Positions 16,705-20,727 of a stretch of 20,727 nt of DNA are shown here, in pieces. The notes beneath the pieces are model-generated. The model was given only the letters and a program-made list of their open reading frames with translations, was not told where the DNA came from and did no database searches. Position 1 is the stretch's first letter. The number at the start of each line of letters is the position of its first letter. The translations under genes and the position numbers were made by a program. This DNA comes from DATKPC01 sp035524275. GTDB taxonomy: Bacteria; Pseudomonadota; Gammaproteobacteria; Burkholderiales; Burkholderiaceae_F. The stretch spans positions 1 to 20,727 of the forward strand of contig DATKPC010000039.1 in the NCBI GenBank assembly GCA_035524275.1, read 5' to 3'.

Positions 16705-18165
16705 GTGGCGGGGCGTTCGTTCGATCTCGTCTTGTTCGGCGGTACCGGAGACCTGGCGGGGCGAAAGCTCCTGCCCGGCATGTATTTCCGCTACCGCGAC
16801 GGCGACATCGCCGACGACTCCCGGATCATCGCGACCGCGCGGCAACAGCTGACGACCGAGCAGTTCCACGGGCTCGTGCGCGAACGGCTGCAGCAGAACC
16901 TGGAGGCCGGCGACTTCGACGCGGGGACCTGCGACGGTTTCCTGCGGCATATCCAGTACGTGACGACCGACGCCGGCGACGGCGCATCGTTCCAGGGGTT
17001 GCGTCCGCTGCTCACCGACGCGCCCGAGCGCGCGCGGGTGTTCTTCCTGGCGACGTCGCCGACCTTCTTCACCGCGATCGCGAGCCACCTCGCGGAGGCG
17101 GGCCTCGTGACGCCCACGGCCCGCGTCGTGCTGGAGAAGCCGCTCGGCCGCGACCTCGCCTCGTCGCGCGAGATCAACGAGGCGGTGGGCCGGATCTTCA
17201 GCGAAGACCGGATCTACCGGATCGACCACTACCTGGGCAAGGAGAGCGTCCAGAACCTGCTCGCGCTGCGCTTCGGCAACTCGATGTTCGAGCCGCTGTG
17301 GTCGCGCTCCTGGGTCCGCGACGTGCAGATCACGATCGGCGAGCAGGTCGGCGTCGAAGGGCGCGGCGAGTTCTACAACCAGACCGGCGCCCTGCGCGAC
17401 ATGGTGCAGAACCACCTGTTGCAGCTGCTGTGCATCGTCGCGATGGAACCACCGACGTCGATCGACCCGGATTCGGTCCGCGACGCGAAGCTGCAGGTGC
17501 TGCGTTCGCTGAAGCGTTTTTCCGAAGCCGACATCCAGGATCGCATCGTGCGCGGCCAGTATCGCGCCGGGGCGAGCGAGGGTCGCCCGGTGCCGGGTTT
17601 CCTGGACGAGCCGGGAATCCCGCACGACAGCCGCACCGAGACCTTCGTCGCGCTCAAGGCCGAACTGTGCAACTGGCGCTGGGCCGGCGTCCCGTTCTAC
17701 CTGCGAACGGGCAAGCGGATGCAGGACCGACTCGCGGAGATCGTCGTCAACTTCCGCAACGTGCCGCACGCGATCCTGCAGGGGCCTTCGGGCATCGCCG
17801 CCCACAACCGGCTCGTGATCCGGCTGCAGCCGCATGACGGCCTCACGCTGCAGCTGCAGGCCAAGACGCCCGGTGACGGCATGCGCCTGCAGCCGATCCA
17901 GCTCGACCTGGCGTTCCAGAATGCGCACAAGGCGCGGATGCTCGACGCCTACGAGCGCCTGCTGATGGACGTGATCCGCGGCCGCCTGACCCTCTTCATG
18001 CGCCGCGACGAGCAGGAGGCGGCGTGGGCCTGGGTCGAACCGATCCTCGACGCCTGGGCCGCATCGGACGAGGCGCCGAAGCCCTACACCGCGGGGACCT
18101 GGGGCCCGGCGGCTTCCAGCGCGCTCATCGGGCGCGACAACCGCGCCTGGCACGAAGAGGTCTGA
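16705..18165 (+). CDS. zwf: Glucose-6-phosphate 1-dehydrogenase
   Basis: A 486-residue cytoplasmic enzyme oxidising glucose 6-phosphate to 6-phosphogluconolactone with NAD(P)+. The N-terminal Rossmann motif is GGTGDLAGRKLLP at about 12-24, where the usual form is GASGDLAxRKLxP. The active-site motif RIDHYLGKE lies near 172-180 and carries the catalytic His and substrate Lys; EKPLGRDL and YLRTGKRM are also family hallmarks. Length is normal. The start is GTG 16705 with GGAGA four bases upstream; no ATG gives a better N-terminus. It is first gene of zwf-glk, divergent from edd, with a HexR-like box upstream. Confidence 0.97.
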   Translation: MAGRSFDLVLFGGTGDLAGRKLLPGMYFRYRDGDIADDSRIIATARQQLTTEQFHGLVRERLQQNLEAGDFDAGTCDGFLRHIQYVTTDAGDGASFQGLRPLLTDAPERARVFFLATSPTFFTAIASHLAEAGLVTPTARVVLEKPLGRDLASSREINEAVGRIFSEDRIYRIDHYLGKESVQNLLALRFGNSMFEPLWSRSWVRDVQITIGEQVGVEGRGEFYNQTGALRDMVQNHLLQLLCIVAMEPPTSIDPDSVRDAKLQVLRSLKRFSEADIQDRIVRGQYRAGASEGRPVPGFLDEPGIPHDSRTETFVALKAELCNWRWAGVPFYLRTGKRMQDRLAEIVVNFRNVPHAILQGPSGIAAHNRLVIRLQPHDGLTLQLQAKTPGDGMRLQPIQLDLAFQNAHKARMLDAYERLLMDVIRGRLTLFMRRDEQEAAWAWVEPILDAWAASDEAPKPYTAGTWGPAASSALIGRDNRAWHEEV

Positions 18166-18180
18166 CGGACGCCGACGACG

Positions 18181-19176
18181 ATGAGCGCGGACGCCGACGA
18201 CACCTATCCCTGGCTCGTCGCCGACATCGGCGGCACGAACGCGCGATTCGGCCTCGTGCGCGACGACGGCGACGCCGTGACCGACGTCAGGAGCGTGCGC
18301 TGCGCGGAATTCCCGGATCCGGCGGCGGCCGCGCGCAGCTATCTCGACGCGCTGGCCGCCGGAGGCCAGCGCCTGCAGCCGCGCTACGCCGCGTTCGCGC
18401 TCGCCGGGGCCGTCGACGCGGAGCCGGTGAAGCTCACCAACAGTCCGTGGCTCATCTCGCGCGCCGAGGGCACGCGGGCGCTCGGCGTCAAGCGGCTCGT
18501 GCTGCTCAACGACTTCGAGGCGCTCGCGCTCGCGCTGCCGCGGCTGGGTGCCGGCGACATCGCGCCGATCGGGACCGGGACGACGGATCCGCAGCGGACC
18601 ATGGCCGTGACCGGACCGGGCACGGGCCTGGGCGTCGGAATCTGCGTCCCGGTGGCGGCGCGGCGCTGGATGGCTGTCGCCGCCGAAGGCGGCCACGTGA
18701 CGGCGGCGCCGGCCGACGACTTCGAAAGCGACGTGCTGCGCGTGATCCGGGCGCAGTATCCGCACGTATCGGCCGAGCGCGTGCTGTCCGGCATCGGGCT
18801 GCCGCTGCTGCACCGCGCGGTCTCGCAGGTTCGCGGGCGTCCGCAGCAGACGCTGACGGCCGAGGAGATCTCGACGCACGCACGCGGCGGCGACGCCGAC
18901 TGTGCCGCGACGCTCGACACGTTCTGCGCGATGCTCGGAACGTTTGCCGGCAACCTGGCGCTGATCTGCGGCGCGCGCGGAGGCGTCTTCATCGCCGGCG
19001 GCATCGCGCAGAAGCTCCAGGACATCCTGCAGCGCTCGCGCTTCCGCGAACGCTTCGAGGCCAAGGGACGTTTTGCCGGCTACCTGCAGGGCATCGCGAC
19101 AGCGCTGATCACGGCGCCGCATTCCGCGCTGCTGGGCGCGGCACAGGGGATCGAGAACGGGCTCGGCGGTGGCTGA
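18181..19176 (+). CDS. glk: Glucokinase (stand-alone)
   Basis: A 331-residue ATP-dependent glucokinase of the bacterial Glk family that makes glucose 6-phosphate in the cytoplasm. The phosphate-binding motif is intact (ADIGGTNARFGLV, 14-26). Catalytic Asp111 lies in LLNDFEALALALP, followed by GPGTGLG (145-151) and the glucose-binding EGGH (169-172), and GGVFIAGGIAQK marks the C-terminal lobe. It starts 15 bp after zwf, so the two are co-transcribed. It is paralogous to the Glk half of the fused regulator at 11770-13635 but keeps the residues lost there, so it is the better candidate for the working enzyme. In many proteobacteria a pgl gene sits next to zwf and glk; none is here. Confidence 0.96.
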   Translation: MSADADDTYPWLVADIGGTNARFGLVRDDGDAVTDVRSVRCAEFPDPAAAARSYLDALAAGGQRLQPRYAAFALAGAVDAEPVKLTNSPWLISRAEGTRALGVKRLVLLNDFEALALALPRLGAGDIAPIGTGTTDPQRTMAVTGPGTGLGVGICVPVAARRWMAVAAEGGHVTAAPADDFESDVLRVIRAQYPHVSAERVLSGIGLPLLHRAVSQVRGRPQQTLTAEEISTHARGGDADCAATLDTFCAMLGTFAGNLALICGARGGVFIAGGIAQKLQDILQRSRFRERFEAKGRFAGYLQGIATALITAPHSALLGAAQGIENGLGGG

Positions 19177-19311
19177 GCACCGGCGGGAACATCGAGACAA
19201 GGCGCGCACCGGCAGGGCGCGCGAAGGATGCCGCAGGCCGTTTGCGCGGTCGACGGTAAGTTGGGGGGCGCGGCAACACGGTTCATCGTTACGGGAGCGC
19301 TGCCCGGGGTC

Positions 19312-19333
19312 GGTCCGCCGTCAAAGGCGGGCC
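19312..19333 (+). promoter_or_regulatory. Hairpin in the leader of the LamB-type porin gene
   Basis: GGTCCGCC and GGCGGGCC pair over 8 bp (one G-U), extendable by one C-G, around the loop GTCAAA. It ends about ten bases before the purine-rich ribosome-binding stretch AGAGAGGAG (19343-19351). It might stabilise the porin message or modulate its translation. No T-tract follows, so it is not a standard terminator of glk. Confidence 0.35.
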
Positions 19334-19356
19334 GTGGTTCAAAGAGAGGAGATGCA

Positions 19357-20697
19357 ATGAAGCACAAGATGAAGCTGTTGCCGCTCGCCGTCGCCGGGGC
19401 GCTGTTCAGTGCCGGCGCCGCGCACGCGGAAGGTTTCTCGTTCAATGGCGGCTATTTCCGCGCCGGCCCGGCTTTCGGTGCCGACAAGGGCCACGACCGC
19501 ACCTGCTACCAGGCGCCCGGATCGGAGTGGAAGTACCGTCTCGGCAACGAGTGCGACTACTACGGCGAGTTCATGCTCTCGTACGGCGCCGGCAAGGCGG
19601 ACGAGACGCAGTACAACATCTACTGGATGCCGAACTTCTACAACGGCGGCGTCAGCGCCGGCGACACGGCCGCCCCGGCCGGCAGCCTCGCGACGACGGT
19701 CCACGTCGAGCAGCTGTATGGCGAGATCAAGGCACCCGACTTCGCGAAGAACACGACGTTCTGGGCCGGCTCGCGGTTCTACGGCCGCCAGAACGGTAAC
19801 CAGGTGGACACGTTCTTCGTGAACATGTCCGGCACGGGCGGCGGCGCCGACATCGACCTCGGTGGCGGCATGAAACTCGGCCTGGCGTTCTTCCGCAGCG
19901 ATGGCTTCGCGGCTCCGACCAGCTTCACGGCAGCCTCGTCGACCGGCCAGCCGGGCACGCGCGTCAACGTCGACCTGAACGGCGTTCCCGCCGGCCCGAA
20001 CAACGCGCTGCGCTTCACCGGCACGTACACGAAGGGCGACTTCAGCGGCACCGCGACGACGCCGGGCGGCACCAGCGGCACCGCGTTCAGCGTCCAGGAC
20101 GGCCTGGCCATCCTCGGCGGCCACAACTTCGCCTGGCTGCAGTACGCCGAAGGTTCCGCCTACCTGAACCAGAACTTCAATGGCTTCAGCGGCTCCGGCC
20201 TGAGCGGCGGATCCGACGTGAAGCACTGGCGGATCGCCGACAGCCTGGACTTCCAGGCGACGCCGGTGTTCGGCGGCGAAGCTTTCGCGGCCTACCAGGA
20301 AGACAAGTGCGGCACGTCGTGCTCGGCGACTTCCCTGTTCCAGGGCACGCTGAAGCACATGTCGGTCGGGTTCCGTCCGGCGATCGGGCTGACGCAGAAC
20401 TTCAAGCTGCAGGGCGAAGTCTCGTTCGACAGCGTGAAGCCCGGCAGCGGCGTCCTGTGGAACGGTGCCCCGGTCGGCACCGAGAACATGACGAAGTTCA
20501 CGATCGCGCCGACGGTCGCGATGGGCCCGACGTACTGGGCGCGTCCGGAAATCCGCTTCTACGTGACCACCGCGCACTGGAACTCCGGGACGAACAACGC
20601 CTTCAACCTGGTCAACAGCACGACGACCGGCTACGGCGACCTGGGCGGCAAGACCAACGGCACGAGCTACGGCATCCAGATCGAAGCCTGGTGGTAA
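19357..20697 (+). CDS. LamB-family carbohydrate porin (maltoporin-like)
   Basis: A 446-residue outer-membrane trimeric sugar channel. The signal peptide is residues 1-24 (MKHKMKLLPLAVAGALFSAG, cleavage after AHA). The mature N-terminus has the LamB pattern GYFRAG, then C50-Y-Q and YRLGNEC66-DYYGEF; the two Cys match the loop-1 disulfide of maltoporin. TFWAGSRFYGR and the C-terminal IQIEAWW with terminal Trp are further hallmarks. The start ATG 19357 is preceded by a strong AGAGAGGAG; a longer frame from 19228 would bury the signal peptide and is rejected. The gene lies 180 bp after glk on the same strand, beside glucose-catabolic genes, suggesting glucose or glucose-oligosaccharide uptake. 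Substrate cannot be read from the sequence, so lamB is not asserted as the symbol. Confidence 0.92.
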   Translation: MKHKMKLLPLAVAGALFSAGAAHAEGFSFNGGYFRAGPAFGADKGHDRTCYQAPGSEWKYRLGNECDYYGEFMLSYGAGKADETQYNIYWMPNFYNGGVSAGDTAAPAGSLATTVHVEQLYGEIKAPDFAKNTTFWAGSRFYGRQNGNQVDTFFVNMSGTGGGADIDLGGGMKLGLAFFRSDGFAAPTSFTAASSTGQPGTRVNVDLNGVPAGPNNALRFTGTYTKGDFSGTATTPGGTSGTAFSVQDGLAILGGHNFAWLQYAEGSAYLNQNFNGFSGSGLSGGSDVKHWRIADSLDFQATPVFGGEAFAAYQEDKCGTSCSATSLFQGTLKHMSVGFRPAIGLTQNFKLQGEVSFDSVKPGSGVLWNGAPVGTENMTKFTIAPTVAMGPTYWARPEIRFYVTTAHWNSGTNNAFNLVNSTTTGYGDLGGKTNGTSYGIQIEAWW

Positions 20698-20727
20698 GCC
20701 GACGCATCAAGGCATGAAACCGGCGCC

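Noticed and set aside
16681..19209. 842-codon minus-strand frame opposite zwf and glk
   Set aside because: It spans two unrelated well-recognised genes on the other strand and has no recognisable domain.
19228..19356. N-terminal extension of the porin from the start at 19228
   Set aside because: It would place a good signal peptide internally, and a strong ribosome-binding site lies directly before ATG 19357.

Overview
The window is high-GC DNA from a Gram-negative proteobacterium, most probably a betaproteobacterium. Three things point there: the order ftsK-lolA-rarA-serS, a glucokinase fused to a HexR-type (RpiR/SIS) regulator as known from Burkholderia and relatives, and a complete Entner-Doudoroff gene set. 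This is inferred from gene content; no 16S or other marker is present.

Layout. Positions 1-1205 are the right edge of an integrated element: a partial excisionase-like HTH gene whose 3' end overlaps a tyrosine recombinase, ending 13 bp short of the CCA end of a tRNA-Ser(CGA) gene (1219-1309, minus). The element should extend left, out of the window. Positions 1361-5715 hold an accessory redox module: a CbbR-like LysR regulator (minus) and, divergent from it, three genes in a row coding for a Cyc2-like outer-membrane cytochrome-porin, a Tat-exported HiPIP-like iron-sulfur protein and a tetrahaem cytochrome of the photosynthetic reaction-centre (PufC) family. Together they look like a path carrying electrons from an extracellular donor through the outer membrane and periplasm to a membrane-anchored cytochrome, yet no reaction-centre genes are nearby. 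Positions 5796-11690 are core housekeeping genes on the minus strand: ftsK, lolA (overlapping ftsK by one base), rarA and serS.

Positions 11770-20697 form a glucose-catabolism region. The minus strand carries edd-eda-glk::hexR. Divergent from it lie zwf, a second stand-alone glk and a LamB-type sugar porin. The 373-bp region between edd and zwf contains a good HexR-type operator and a separate cluster of TGCAACA-type inverted repeats. The route would be: sugar enters through LamB, Glk phosphorylates it, Zwf oxidises it, and Edd and Eda split the product to pyruvate and glyceraldehyde 3-phosphate. The lactonase gene pgl and any inner-membrane sugar transporter are not in the window.

The most interesting points are the Cyc2-like/HiPIP-like/PufC-like module, and the fused glucokinase-HexR whose phosphate-binding loop is altered (DIGTHYARF in place of DIGGTNARF) while an intact glucokinase sits across the divergon. 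The fused domain may be a glucose sensor rather than an enzyme.
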